From NCBI GenBank assembly GCA_020650975.1, contig JAIPMN010026330.1:1-25561 (forward strand): a stretch of 25,561 bases of DNA, in the 5' to 3' direction. The notes below the pieces were generated by a model. The model had not been told where the DNA came from. It saw nothing but the letters and a program-made list of their open reading frames with translations, and searched no databases. Source of the stretch: Apostichopus californicus (lineage: Eukaryota > Echinodermata > Holothuroidea > Aspidochirotida > Stichopodidae). Both the position numbers and the translations under genes were made by a program. Shown one piece after another: positions 1 to 9,638 of the stretch (the first letter of the stretch is position 1; every line of letters starts with the position of its first letter).

Positions 1-72
1 ATTATTGAGGGATATGAGGTGACTAGAGCCTCCAAAACTGGGTACTGGGACTATACAGCGACGACAGTTTGA
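1..72 (+). CDS. possible C-terminal end of a protein (partial, 5' end outside window)
   Basis: Frame 1 is open from the first base to TGA at 70-72; the other two plus frames stop within 21 bases. The last residues read YEVTRASKTGYWDYTATTV, rich in Gly, Trp, Tyr and charged residues, and the stretch is richer in GC than what follows. The C-terminus TTV fits the class I PDZ-ligand pattern (S/T-x-hydrophobic), which would suit a membrane protein with a cytoplasmic tail; that is inference. I do not recognise the family. Only 23 codons are visible, so an open frame of this length could be chance. The drop in composition after the stop and the AATAAA signals downstream fit a terminal exon. Confidence 0.3.
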   Translation: MIEGYEVTRASKTGYWDYTATTV

Positions 73-600
73 CCTTTTCTTGCAATGTATCAAGGTATTA
101 CAAAAAAAATTATATACATATTATCTAGTGTGGCTGACGTTGTGTATTTCTTTAACAAACATGCTAAGGAAAATACTGTCAATAATAATATTCTACCCTG
201 GCACATGTGGTATATGCAGTGCCTGTCTGGTACCATTTTACATTGCAAAAAAAAGCAAAGAAAGAACAATGAAGTATCTTCAATACACACCAGCTATATT
301 TAATTTAGATTACAATATACTTTTAGAAAAATAAATGCTGCTGCAAGAACTGAGTATACAAGAATGGCTAATAAGATTTACAGTGATCAGAATCACTCTA
401 TGTATACTGTATTAAAAAGTCTCCTGCACAAATCGAGCAAAAATCTAAGAAATCTCTACAAAATACCGAACGTAAGTTTACAGAAACTCATTTATTTACC
501 GTGCTGCTTTATACATTCCATTCGAGCACTAAGAATGTTTGTTGTAGTCTGTTTGTTATATCGTTTTATGTATTAACTTTTGTATGTGTAGATGTATTTT
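73..600 (+). other. AT-rich 3'UTR-like stretch
   Basis: This stretch follows the possible stop codon at 70-72 and holds no convincing coding sequence; its frames of 70-84 codons are of chance length. An AATAAA hexamer lies at 330-335, another at 681-686 and another at 766-771. Any could be the polyadenylation signal of the plus-strand gene, but I see no decisive downstream element. Confidence 0.25.
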
Positions 601-715
601 ATATGATATCCTATCATCTTGACATTTTCTCCCCTTTAATATTAGTTATTCTTGGACTGTGTGGTATCCTATCATCTTAAAATAAAAACCTTTTATATGA
701 GTTATTTTTCTTGTC
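601..715 (+). repeat. diverged 58-bp tandem duplication
   Basis: TATCCTATCATCTT occurs at 607-620 and again at 665-678. The following 35 bases also resemble each other (both end in a GTTATT...CTT stretch). Period 58 bp, two copies. The second copy contains AATAAA at 681-686. Confidence 0.5.
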
Positions 716-749
716 GAGGTATTATATGACTCCTCTCTGTAAATTTTAA

Positions 750-1067
750 ATGTATACTGGAAGGAAATAAAAAGAAGGAACCACATACTATAGTACAACT
801 TGAAAACACTTGAACAAATAATGGCACAGTTGTTTCCTCCTTTAAATCTGAGGATTTACACGAGGTTGGGTTGGATATTATGAATGTGCCTGTGAGCGTA
901 AGAAAATTGTTATATGTATACTGGAAGGAAATAAAAAGAAGGAACAACATACTATAGTACAACTTGAAAACACTTGAACAATTGCACAGTTGTTTCCTTC
1001 TTTAAGTCTGAGGATTTACACGAGGTTGGGTTGGATATTATGAATGTGCCTGCGAGCGTAAGAAAAA
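750..1067 (+). repeat. 164-bp direct tandem duplication (two copies)
   Basis: Copy 1 is 750-913 and copy 2 is 914-1067. They begin ATGTATACTGGAAGGAAATA and end with a block around GAATGTGCCTG(T/C)GAGCGTAAG. Differences are a handful of substitutions and a small deletion in copy 2 (AACAAATAATGGCACAG against AACAATTGCACAG). High identity points to a recent duplication. No coding content is evident; a minus-strand frame at 702-962 only follows the repeat. Confidence 0.9.
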
Positions 1068-1964
1068 TTCACATTCCGTTTAAGGGGATAGTATAGTGGA
1101 AAGCTTCCAACACGTTTGAAGGATACGTAGAAACTATTTACAGAGACAATTCACGTAATACGCTAACTTGAAAATGAAAAAAAGCACACAATTGTCCGTA
1201 ATCTGTGTGCGTCATAAGAGTTCGGCTTAACATATTACGCTACTGGGACTATTATTTTTGCAACTGCATGTGTTCACATTTCAGCATATCCCTTGTCTAT
1301 TTTATACATCGTAGAAAATGGTGGGAGTTCTTTTAAAATAAATAGGACCAATATACCATTTTATTTCAATGTGCCTCTGCAGTGTTCTACCCGAGGATGC
1401 TGTCGTAGAAGTCCTATTAGAGTTCAGACTGTTGGTCATAACGTGCGTTATCTGTACTGTTTACAAAACTCTGCATTAAAATAATATAAGGTATAAGCAC
1501 AACGCTCACAAGCATACGTACACGCCTGGTGAACTTCTATACCGAAGCAGAGGCGTTCGTTCCACCATTTTAAATCAACAGATCACAGCTATCAGTCATG
1601 TTTATACAATATTTATGTATGAGTGACGTTGCTCGTGTCAATATGTTACAATTAATAACTTTATGAAATACATATGGCATTAATATGATATCAATAATGA
1701 CGTGTAACAATGACTCATGATGTACATTTTACAATGGGACTATATAGAACTGAATATTTACATCATATTGAAAATAATGTAACAATTGGTCAAGCTAAAC
1801 ACTTCTGGATTTGTAAAGCAGATCAGTCGATCCAGTTCCAGCCGCCAAAACTACTTGCTCTTTTCTCTTTTATTCTGAACAGGATTTTAATGAACGGAAG
1901 CATGTTAAAAGTTTAAAGTCAATAACTGATTTTAAATGTACTCAAAGCCTGTCAAGACAGTAAT
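1068..1964. other. unique AT-rich sequence, no gene seen
   Basis: No repeat or credible gene. A splice-acceptor-like TGCCTCTGCAG ends at 1379 and is followed by two short open frames, but both stop by about 1485 without a convincing donor. Confidence 0.4.
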
Positions 1965-1997
1965 AATGGTAAAAATGGTAAAAATGGTAAAAATAGA
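1965..1997 (+). repeat. short tandem repeat, 9-bp unit AATGGTAAA
   Basis: Units start at 1965, 1974 and 1983, with a partial fourth that decays to AATAGAC. Simple slippage-type repeat. Confidence 0.85.
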
Positions 1998-2892
1998 CAA
2001 TATACTGTGTGAAATAGGAGAATGATGTTAGGGTAGCAGAGCAATGTATAATGAACATGAGTGACCATTATTCGACTTCTCTATCATGTTTAGAGACAAA
2101 TACTGATCGCTGTTATTGTAATTTCAAGTGTAATGTGTGAAGGATAGCTTCGAAGTATTGAAATTTGTCTAGCATCGTGTGCTGTCAATCGGCCCGGGTG
2201 AATTCAGGATTTGGAAAAGGCTCCCCAGTAAAGTAACATTTTAGACGTGAAATGTGGTATTCTGAGGCATAATATAAATGAGGTCTATAATTTGGTATAC
2301 ACGGAAGGTTGTGCAAGTAACTAGATGTTAACACCCCCCCCCCCCACCCACTTCCGGATCCGTGCCTTGTACCAGGTACCGAATAACGGTATTTCCATAA
2401 AATAAACGTACCGAGGGTGACTTGTTTGATCAATGTCTCAGGTAAATATTACCAACGACCATATCAAATCTGCTTGTCGCTGATTGGTTAATCTTTTTCA
2501 GCTGACTAATTTATAACCTACTCACAATATCTTCTCCTCTCATATTAAGCAATCAAGATATATTTACACAATGTCAACAACAAGTTATGTGAACTTTGTG
2601 CTGTCATTTACTCACCAGGGTATTGGATCAGACTTTTTTCTGCTAATATGACCCTCCTAAGGAGGCTGGTTTTATTGACAAATTGATAACGTAAGATTAA
2701 TATTAATTCAATATTTACATAATCATCATAAGCCCCATGACATTGTATGTCAAATAGAGGGCGCTTTGTAAAGATATTTTATGGTTCATGATAGTATTTG
2801 TCGGATCGTGGAAGTTTATTAGGAGAGAGAAAACAAAATAGAATTACTTCTAGTAAATAATTAATCAGTATATTAGAGCTACCAGCATTGTA
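1998..2892. other. unique sequence with a 12-nt poly-C tract
   Basis: C12 lies at 2334-2345 and is followed by ACCCACTTCCGGATCCG, which resembles the end of the hAT-like elements elsewhere in the window. I found no matching second end or target duplication. A minus-strand open frame at 2185-2433 (82 codons) crosses this block; its Gly-rich part is only the translated poly-C tract. Nothing else is supported. Confidence 0.35.
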
Positions 2893-3104
2893 AATCGACC
2901 GAACACAGTAACTCAAGCGACCAAACACAGTAAAGTATACAACTCAAGCGACCAAACACAGTAAAGTATACAACTCAATCGACCAAACACAGTAAAGTAT
3001 ACAACTCAATCGACTAAACACAGTAAAGTATACAACTCAATCGACTAAACACAGTAAAGTATATAACTCAATCGACCAAACACAGTAAAGTATATAACTG
3101 AAGC
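2893..3104 (+). repeat. 31-bp minisatellite, six full copies
   Basis: Units start at 2911, 2942, 2973, 3004, 3035 and 3066, exactly 31 bp apart, with a partial unit at 3097 and a shortened one upstream from 2893. Each unit reads ACTCAA(G/T)CGA(C)(C/T)AAACACAG followed by TAAAGTATA(C/T)A. Variation is graded along the array: GCG in the first two units, then TCG; GACC, then GACT, then GACC; TATACA becomes TATATA in the last units. This fits step-wise growth. Confidence 0.95.
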
Positions 3105-4844
3105 ATTCCATCCGAATAAATTTGATTCCACAAGACCTGTAGCAGTACGTTTGGTTCATGTAGTTCACAGTCTTACTATGGAAAAATAGTAATATGTAAA
3201 TACTGTTAAGAAAAACCAAGGACATTGCCAATATGTAAATTACTTGCAAAATATCACGTGATGTGCATTATTTTGTTTCTGCAGACGATGCAGATGACGA
3301 AAAAGCGTATTTTTATTCGTTGATCGGGATCGACCGGCTCGAAGATGTGAAGACAACATTTAATTAGTAACAATAATGAGTTCTTACTTCACCATAAATA
3401 TAACGATAGTTGATATGATAGAAAATAGAAAGATAAAAAGATATCAGAAAGAAACAAAAACAGTACGAAACATGTACTCTTGCACCTTCATCAGACGAAT
3501 CAGGTGTTTTGAAAACATCTTTGTTTTATATTATTCATCCATTCAATGACTTATTAAGCACTACAGTCATGTATTATTATGTTATGTATGTATAGGGAAC
3601 ATTTAATTAGCTAGACCAATAATTATATTAATTGAAAATGAACATTGCTGACTTGAGTTGAATCTTATTTTACAATCCAGTGTTGTGCTCATGAAATTAC
3701 AGATTTAGCTTAGACTGAACACGTTAAATTAGAACAGGCTAAGTCTCATTCGTTTTTTTGTGTAAAATACCTCAAACAACAAATATGAGATAACTTATAT
3801 ATTACATGAACTCCTATAGCAGGAGATGGATGGGTGTGTCCCCAAGCAGAGTCTATTACTATACAATCAAAGTAAAGCAGTGACGTAACAAGCATGTTCA
3901 TTGATTATAGAAGGAGAGGGAAATGGGAGTGGTTAATGGTTAATTTGAATGATTATTTTCTCTTAATTTACAAATAAGTTTTTTTTTTAATTTGTTTGCT
4001 AACTTATTGTGTGTTTACTTGTAAATATGGCGTTATTCAGGAGTCTGACGCGGTGTTCTTTAGAAAAATACGTTCCATGTGAAATTCAAATATTTGAATT
4101 TTCTTCCAAATAACTACTATAGCATAACGTAAAATAAATTGCCTTTGATGACAAAACAATATTAACCGTAGTTGTACATCCGATATAACAGAGGCGTTAT
4201 AGTTTGGTGGTCGTCACTGAAAAAAATCTTGATATAAATTGTTTTTAACAAGAAAACAGCATAACATAAAATGAATTACTAGAAATAACTTGAAAGTATA
4301 TTATTCGATAACATTAGATTGAAATACATGAAATCGACTAAAAGCGAAATAGTTTGATTCTTTGTCTGGTCGTAACTAATTAATGCCTTAAATATTATAA
4401 TTGATTTAGTCATACCCCTACAACTCATCAATATACTTGAGTTCATTCAGATGTATCAAATAAAAGGAGTGTTTGTATGTATAAATAACGATAGTACCAC
4501 ATTGTAAAATAAATTGTTAGAAATTTACTGTGAATGCGTAAGTCAATAAATAGATTGTCTTTCTTTGGTTGTAACTAATGTTGTAATATGTAATGAGTTT
4601 ATCATTACCTTATCCATTAACCTACCCCACTCAATCTCCACCCCACCCGCTCACATACACGCAGGACCTATCTGACACCTCTGGTCTATTATATCTTAAA
4701 CATAGCTGATTTGTGATTTTCTTAGATGAATTATAACATCTTACACGGAGATTAGCTTGACCATACTATGTCAAATAAGGAAATGTACAACATTTAAACA
4801 TTATCCAAAGTTCAGGGCTTAATTTTGTTGGGGCGGGGGAAGGT
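3105..4844. other. AT-rich unique sequence, no gene seen
   Basis: Long AT-rich stretch with only short chance frames. It includes a perfect 20-bp palindrome at 4082-4101 (AAATTCAAATATTTGAATTT). There is a faint, much diverged resemblance between about 4262-4440 and 4500-4620: AAAAT(A/G)AATT...TAGAAAT, then (T)GGT(C/T)GTAACTAAT, at a spacing near 235 bp. This could be an old duplication. A poly-G block G12 begins at 4845. Confidence 0.4.
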
Positions 4845-4856
4845 GGGGGGGGGGGG
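4845..4856 (+). repeat. poly-G tract (12)
   Basis: G12, preceded by GGGGCGGGGGAAGGT, so the block of 4830-4856 has several G-runs and could form a G-quadruplex. Confidence 0.9.
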
Positions 4857-7241
4857 ACTCACAAATTTCTAATAACTGTGGGACATGTGACTTTCAATGG
4901 GGCAGCTACATAATTACTTTAAAACGTTCCAACCAAACAGACCATCCGTGAATTCTCTACCGCGTATGCCAGTTTTTGAATATTTTCCAACAAAAGGGCA
5001 CTTTCTAAATTGGCGATTCTATACACAACTGGGTGGGAAACGCCAACGATCCCGGCCCGATTCCATCGCCCTGCAATGGACTATTAGAAGCTATATCGAA
5101 ATTCAATAAACAGTTGGTGATTACTGGAATTAATCGCCATGACAAGTTGATTTTAAAATTACAAATCAGTTTATCGTAACGTGCGTGTAGGAATGTTATG
5201 ACAATATACAATATCCACGTGTATACCTACTATCATTTCTATACAGCAATATTGGAAACTACAAGAACAGTTGAACTCTCTCCACTCCCTTCTTTGTCCT
5301 CTCTCTAGAACATTAACATAAGTTATTATTTTAAACACTGATGAAAAATATACGGCGGTTCTGATGGGACAGCACGACAAATGTATATATTTTTTTCTCT
5401 CGAGTTGGCGAGTGATTCTAAGGATTCATCTCGACGAACAGGATTTATTGTCGTGTTTGCTGCTTTTCATATAACAACAAGTACAAATATGACTTTTTTG
5501 TAAGCTTACAGTGGCACGAACTTTATGGATAGGGGGAGGGTGCCTTTGATTCGATGGTAACAAACTGTAACTTATTTTATTTTATATTTAGGTATGGAGC
5601 ACTTCTGTCTGTGACGCCCGCCCACCCTTGATGTTTAACGGGGCATATGTGATCTTACCTTATAAGTGTTTAGGTTAGATAAGCTAGTGATAATAAAAAG
5701 GTTTACTATATTATATGATAGCAAATATTAAAGGTCAATTGTGACGATTTGGTAAGATAATGAGTCACGATCGTGTCTTTCATTTTGGTTGTATAACAGT
5801 GAAAGGAACAGAGGGCAGCACAGCTAAATATCAAATGTGACGTCATGTTATTCTATGATTCATTGGTATAGGTAGTACCGCAAACGATTCACACTAATAC
5901 TAAAGAGTGTGACTGACGGGTGCACTATATGGTATGTTGCCTAATAGACATGTAGAAAGGTATTTACTTTTACAAACGATTTTTGTGATGTTTTGCGTGT
6001 CTTTCGTCTCCTTGTTTTTGGTGACGATTTGGTGATTTTGTAGCAGAAGAAATTAGAGTGTTTTTATTTTCCATTTGGAAATCCGAAAGTTTGCCATGTC
6101 TCGTTCACAACTTCACAAACATAGTCGGAAGAATAGTGTTCGAATAGTGTTCGAAACACACTTTTCCTCTATATTATTCGCTAAACTTAGTCAAAATCTA
6201 CAAAATATTTACTTCGATATTATCTTAAAAAATTACCATTTTTGTAAGACATACATACGCTCATGGATAAAGTTACCAGGTTCTTACTTTCATTAAGTCT
6301 GTTTAATATCTTAAATAGTGTTCAAATTAATATTTTTCAACTAATCCATGTCATTATTTCTTAAATCGTCGTTTTGCATTACTGTACAATGAACTTGACT
6401 ATGTACAATAATACCAAGTCTGGTTCATTATGCTCCAGTGTAATCCATAATAAACTTATTATCGGAAAGACCACGCTTATGTATACATTGAAAGCTCTAT
6501 TTCACGCAAAAGCAGAATACAGTTATATTTAATGTTGAATACCATAAAAATAAATAATGTGGATATCCAAGAAAGTAATTATTTAGCTATTACAAATGTG
6601 TGTTCAATGCTCCCCTCACCGCCGACATTGTTTCCTTTAGTGCATTTAAATCATTCTACTTCAATTCCTGAAAACTGTTTCCATCTATATTTTGAGTTTG
6701 TTTTATCGTGTCATTCTGACTAGTATGCAATACTCACACACTACGAGACCTACTAATGGTTACAACAAGTTGGTTGCTCTTAAATAGCGAAACGTTTAGT
6801 CCAATACTGATTTATCTGTGTCCCACACAGTTAACAGTAATAAATATTGTGCAACCTCTTACACTTTTTGTATAATTTCATCCTTTTCAGGAGTAATTCC
6901 AGTCCGTTGTGATACTACAGTCAAGTGACTTACTGTACGCTAACGTTACGTTAACTGTTGTAAGTAAACAATATGGTCACATATTCTCAAAGCTTTTCAA
7001 TATCTTGAAAACACTACATCAGCATGTCTACAAAACAGAAGGGGGTGAAGGGGGGTACTGTAATGCGTCAATCACCATCTCAGTTCATGAAACTGATCTG
7101 TTAAATTAAGCTAAAAGTTTTCATCTAAAAGCCTTTCACTTGGAAAAAAAAGGTAAAACACAGCTTCATTTCAAAACAAGGCCCGAATCAGCGGATGTAA
7201 TCCTATCACCTTTCTTTGACAATGATTGTGTCATATGCGCC
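4857..7241. other. unique sequence, no gene supported
   Basis: The longest frame here, 4897-5109 (+, 70 codons), is of chance length. The minus frame over 5005-5211 contains a fragment reading QGDGIGPG that recalls the GDGIGP motif of isocitrate dehydrogenases, but no flanking similarity supports it. One full CRE-type palindrome TGACGTCA lies at 5838-5845. A small duplication of ATAGTGTTCGA lies at about 6133-6155. Confidence 0.4.
7234..7241 (+). repeat. left 8-bp target-site duplication TATGCGCC
   Basis: TATGCGCC directly precedes the transposon end CATGGGCGGGATT at 7242. It is repeated exactly at 8955-8962, directly after the opposite end. Confidence 0.8.
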
Positions 7242-7440
7242 CATGGGCGGGATTACGGGGGGGGGGCAAGAGGGGGCATTTGCCCCCCACTTTTTCCCAA
7301 ATCTTAGTTCACTTTTTTGTCGCTTTTGCAGACAAATGTGCACAGCCCTAATCGAAATTATTCCCCCACAACAGCTCTATCAAATAGGCCTATTTGTTTC
7401 GAATCTAAGTCGAATTTGTGTTTAAGATCGTAACATGTAG

Positions 7441-7532
7441 CATGCAGAATAACTGGAGCTGGAGCTAGCACATGGTTCGCAGCACAGGTTACGAATCCTG
7501 GAGCTAACACACTAGCGATTCAATTCTGCATG
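7441..7532. repeat. inverted repeat inside the composite element
   Basis: CATGCAGAAT at 7441-7450 is matched by its exact complement ATTCTGCATG at 7523-7532. A second pair, GAGCTAGCACATG near 7462 and CATGTGCTACAGTGCTAGCTTC near 7548, overlaps it. This suggests an internal subterminal or hairpin-forming region. Confidence 0.5.
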
Positions 7533-7692
7533 TGATGAATACGCGGCATGTGCTACAGTGCTAGCTTCAGGAATTGATTTTCAACGTTGCTGCTCTACTG
7601 AATGCGTTGAATAACTAAATCCAGAGAAACGATTTACGAAAGCCAGATTTGCATATTGGGTATATCAATAATTAAATTCAATACACTGACAC

Positions 7693-7720
7693 ATGACACC
7701 CCCCCCCCCCACCGTGTCAT
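7693..7720. repeat. hairpin with poly-C loop
   Basis: ATGACAC at 7693-7699 and GTGTCAT at 7714-7720 are perfect complements enclosing a C-rich loop (C12 at 7699-7710, then ACC). Confidence 0.6.
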
Positions 7721-8014
7721 TCAACAATATGCAATGGCATATGCCGATGTAATTTCTTTACTGCTCGAAATCACCCCTCCTCGACTTCAGTGGCGACGGA
7801 GCCGGTGGACTTGAGGGGCTTATCCCCCATGAAAAAAAGTGGGGGGGGGGGGTGAAGGTATGTTCAGCCCCAATATTTGCCAAGTGCTCCAAGAAGTGGG
7901 GACCGCGGGGAGAATTTCGATGTGGGTGCTGAACATATTCTTGATCGGTCCAGATGCACAATATACTAATACTTTTAGGGGGAAAGAACTGTCTAGATGC
8001 GATTTATTGTTACC

Positions 8015-8104
8015 AAAGGTGTCATTTTTGCTGATCTAGGATTTCCTTTTTGCTTAAATTTCGACGCGCCGTGCCAACTGATGGTGGTGCACCGCCTAAA
8101 TAGT
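8015..8104 (-). repeat. shared transposon core module, copy 1 (decayed)
   Basis: Minus strand. Contains GCCAACTGATGGTGG, the complement of the CCACCATCGGTTGGC block, plus the GATCTAGG and TGTCATTT landmarks of the module. The second hairpin has decayed. Confidence 0.65.
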
Positions 8105-8208
8105 GACGTATAAGCTTCAGTTGTACATCACCATATAAGTTCTTCTATCCGCCCTCCCTAAATTTACACACATTCATTAATTGTTTAGATGCAATTTAAA
8201 GCCTATAT

Positions 8209-8293
8209 GGGTGTTAATTTTACCGATCTAAGGGTACCTTTCATCGAAAATTTCGACGCTCCTTGCCAACCGATGATGGTGCTCCGCTTAGAT
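8209..8293 (-). repeat. shared transposon core module, copy 2 (decayed)
   Basis: Minus strand. GACGCTCCTTGCCAACCGAT and GGTGCTCCGCTTAGAT match the module. Lies in unit 2 of the local tandem duplication. Confidence 0.7.
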
Positions 8294-8295
8294 TA

Positions 8296-8303
8296 CGTAT
8301 AAC
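8296..8303 (+). repeat. left 8-bp target-site duplication CGTATAAC of the nested element
   Basis: Repeated exactly at 8663-8670, immediately after the element end. Confidence 0.85.
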
Positions 8304-8662
8304 CAAGGGCGTAGGAACCAGGTGAAAAATATGTGGGCGGAAGTATCATTCCGCCCCCCGCTTCGCAAGTCAGAAAACCCCTTTTTCATTTCTGCCCTTG
8401 GTGCTAAGTTCATTTTGGCAGAAAAAAATTCTCATTTGGAGCACCAAATTGCATCTAAGGCCAGGTGAAAATGCAAAATTATTTACAAAATGGAGTGGGT
8501 GTTGAAGTGTGCTATATTGCACCAAATTGCATCTGAGGCCACCTGGAAATGCAAAAAATTTCCAAAGGGGAGGGGACACCCCTCCCCTTAGACCCCTACC
8601 CCAGGCCGTACATCAGTCTTCAGCCCCACCCCCCCACTCAAAAGTACCTTCCTACGCCACTT
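8304..8662. mobile_element. 359-bp nested hAT-like MITE
   Basis: Starts CAAGGGCGTAGGAA and ends TTCCTACGCCACTT; the complement of the end is AAGTGGCGTAGGAA, so the inner ten bases GGCGTAGGAA are identical and the outermost bases have drifted. It is flanked by exact 8-bp duplications CGTATAAC (8296-8303, 8663-8670). It lies inside the larger element at 7242-8954, so it inserted later. It has no coding capacity. Its interior holds a 78-bp direct duplication (8441 and 8519) and a GGGGAGGGGACACCCCTCCCC inverted stretch near 8568-8588. Confidence 0.85.
8441..8556 (+). repeat. 78-bp direct duplication inside the nested element
   Basis: GCACCAAATTGCATCTAAGG at 8441 recurs as GCACCAAATTGCATCTGAGG at 8519, and the likeness continues through CCA(G/C)...GAAAATGCAAAA. 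Confidence 0.8.
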
Positions 8663-8806
8663 CGTATAACAAAAGTTGTACATCACCATCTGACCATATG
8701 TTCTACTATCAATCCTCTTCAAATTTTTAAACAATAATTATTATCTTGATAAAAATTGCAGACATGAGATCCATATTTCAAGGAGGGGTACTTGCAGCTT
8801 AGAGCA

Positions 8807-8905
8807 CTCGGGAAGTGCCGTTTCCGGCCATCTGGAGGGTTTGTAAAGCCAAAAAATTTCTTGTACGCTCCGCGCCAACCGATGGTGGCGCTCCGCTTAG
8901 ATAGT
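8807..8905 (-). repeat. shared transposon core module, copy 3
   Basis: Minus strand, well preserved. TGTACGCTCCGCGCCAACCG then GATGGTGGCGCTCCGCTTAG and ATAGT are the complement of the module. The second hairpin survives as GGAAGTGCCGTTTCCGG. It sits just inside the right end of the composite element. Confidence 0.85.
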
Positions 8906-8954
8906 CTTGCTGGCAGGTTTGCCCCCCACTTTCACAACTCAAATCCCGCCCCTG

Positions 8955-8962
8955 TATGCGCC
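8955..8962 (+). repeat. right 8-bp target-site duplication TATGCGCC
   Basis: Exact copy of 7234-7241, directly abutting the element end at 8954. Confidence 0.8.
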
Positions 8963-9062
8963 TACGTAATACCGTTAGTGTTTATAATGGAACCACCGAT
9001 AAAACATCTAATTAGCATATTTCATCCACAGAGTATATAGGAAATGCGTTTTACACAGCGTT

Positions 9063-9638
9063 GGCTGTAATAAAAGGGAAGAGGAAATAGCTCAATCTTT
9101 AGTTGTAAAAGTATGGGTAAACCTTCTTTACAACTAATATAGGTCTATTCGAGAAAAACATGTACCAGTATGTAAGTATTCCTACCATAGATGGGATGAG
9201 AATCAAAAGTTAAAAAGTTAACAACTTATTTCAAGTATGAAGCCTGTAGTTTTTGACTTACTGTTTTCATACTAACTTAGTAAACGAGTGTACTTCCATA
9301 AGGAGGAGGTCAACGGGACAGTGGTTTGACGACCCTTCTATGGTGTCGCGAATTTATTGACTGTAATAAACACCCGAGGAAATAGCTTGATATTTAGTTA
9401 TAGAATTATTGTTAAACCTTACAAATAACATAGGTCTATTGGACAAAACCATGTACAGTCCACAATTAATACTACGCTATTTGGGGTGGAGAATGAACAG
9501 TTCAAAAAGTAACAATTTCTTTCAAGTATGAAGTCTGTAGTTTATGATTTACTGTTTTTAAAGTAATTTAGTAAACGAGTGTATACTAACATATGTAGGA
9601 GGTGGTTTGACGACCCAACTAAAGTGTCGCGAATTTAT
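9063..9638 (+). repeat. 296-bp diverged tandem duplication (two copies)
   Basis: Copy 1 is 9063-9358 and copy 2 is 9359-9638. Shared landmarks in order: CTGTAATAAA, GAGGAAATAGCT, TAGGTCTATT, TTTCAAGTATGAAG(C/T)CTGTAG, ACTGTTTT, TTAGTAAACGAGTGTA, GTGGTTTGACGACCC and GTGTCGCGAATTTAT. Copy 2 is shorter by several small deletions. No coding frame is conserved between copies. Confidence 0.9.

Larger units (their letters stand above)
7992..8725 (-). repeat. diverged tandem duplication of a ~190-bp unit, second copy split by an insertion
   Basis: Unit 1 is about 7992-8166. Unit 2 is 8183-8303 continued at 8671-8725. Both contain, in the same order, TAGATGC(G/A)ATTTA, GATCTA(G)G, AAATTTCGACGC, a GTGCCAACTGATGGTGGTGC-like block, CGTATAA, and GTTGTACATCACCAT with a TTCT(A)CTATC-like tail. 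Unit 1 carries CGTATAAGCTTCAGTTGTAC where unit 2 is interrupted after CGTATAAC, so unit 1 serves as a paralogous empty site for the insertion at 8304-8662. Confidence 0.7.
7242..8954. mobile_element. 1.7-kb non-autonomous hAT-like element, composite
   Basis: The left end reads CATGGGCGGGATT; the right end read on the minus strand is CAGGGGCGGGATT, 12 of 13 identical. It is flanked by identical 8-bp duplications TATGCGCC. Ends of the type CAGNGGCG and 8-bp duplications are known for hAT transposons. No transposase frame exists inside: no frame exceeds about 80 codons, so the element cannot move by itself. Inside the left end is a G10 tract and a GGGGGC-ATTT-GCCCCC inverted repeat. Further in are a poly-C hairpin (7693-7720), a G12 tract (7841-7852), three minus-strand copies of the shared two-hairpin module, and a second inserted element (8304-8662). 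Without that insert the element is about 1346 bp. CAGTGGCGACGGAGCCGG at 7788 looks like yet another element start, but I could not find its partner. Confidence 0.75.

Noticed and set aside
1376..1486. Exon after a good acceptor TGCCTCTGCAG
   Set aside because: Every frame meets a stop before any convincing donor.
2334..2375. Right end of a hAT-like element (poly-C then CTTCCGGATCCG)
   Set aside because: No matching left end or target duplication could be found.
2185..2433. Minus-strand gene of 82 residues
   Set aside because: The Gly-rich middle is the translated poly-C tract; no start context or similarity; possibly part of a decayed element.
2893..3104. CRISPR-like array
   Set aside because: Units are contiguous without spacers and the DNA is eukaryotic in character; this is a minisatellite. 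The same holds for the arrays at 10158, 16187, 17533 and 23604.
5005..5211. Isocitrate dehydrogenase fragment (QGDGIGPG)
   Set aside because: Only six residues match; flanking residues do not fit and no donor site follows.
7788..7960. Separate element starting CAGTGGCGACGGAGCCGG
   Set aside because: Its upstream bases CTCGACTT are not repeated downstream and no right end is visible; left as part of the composite element.
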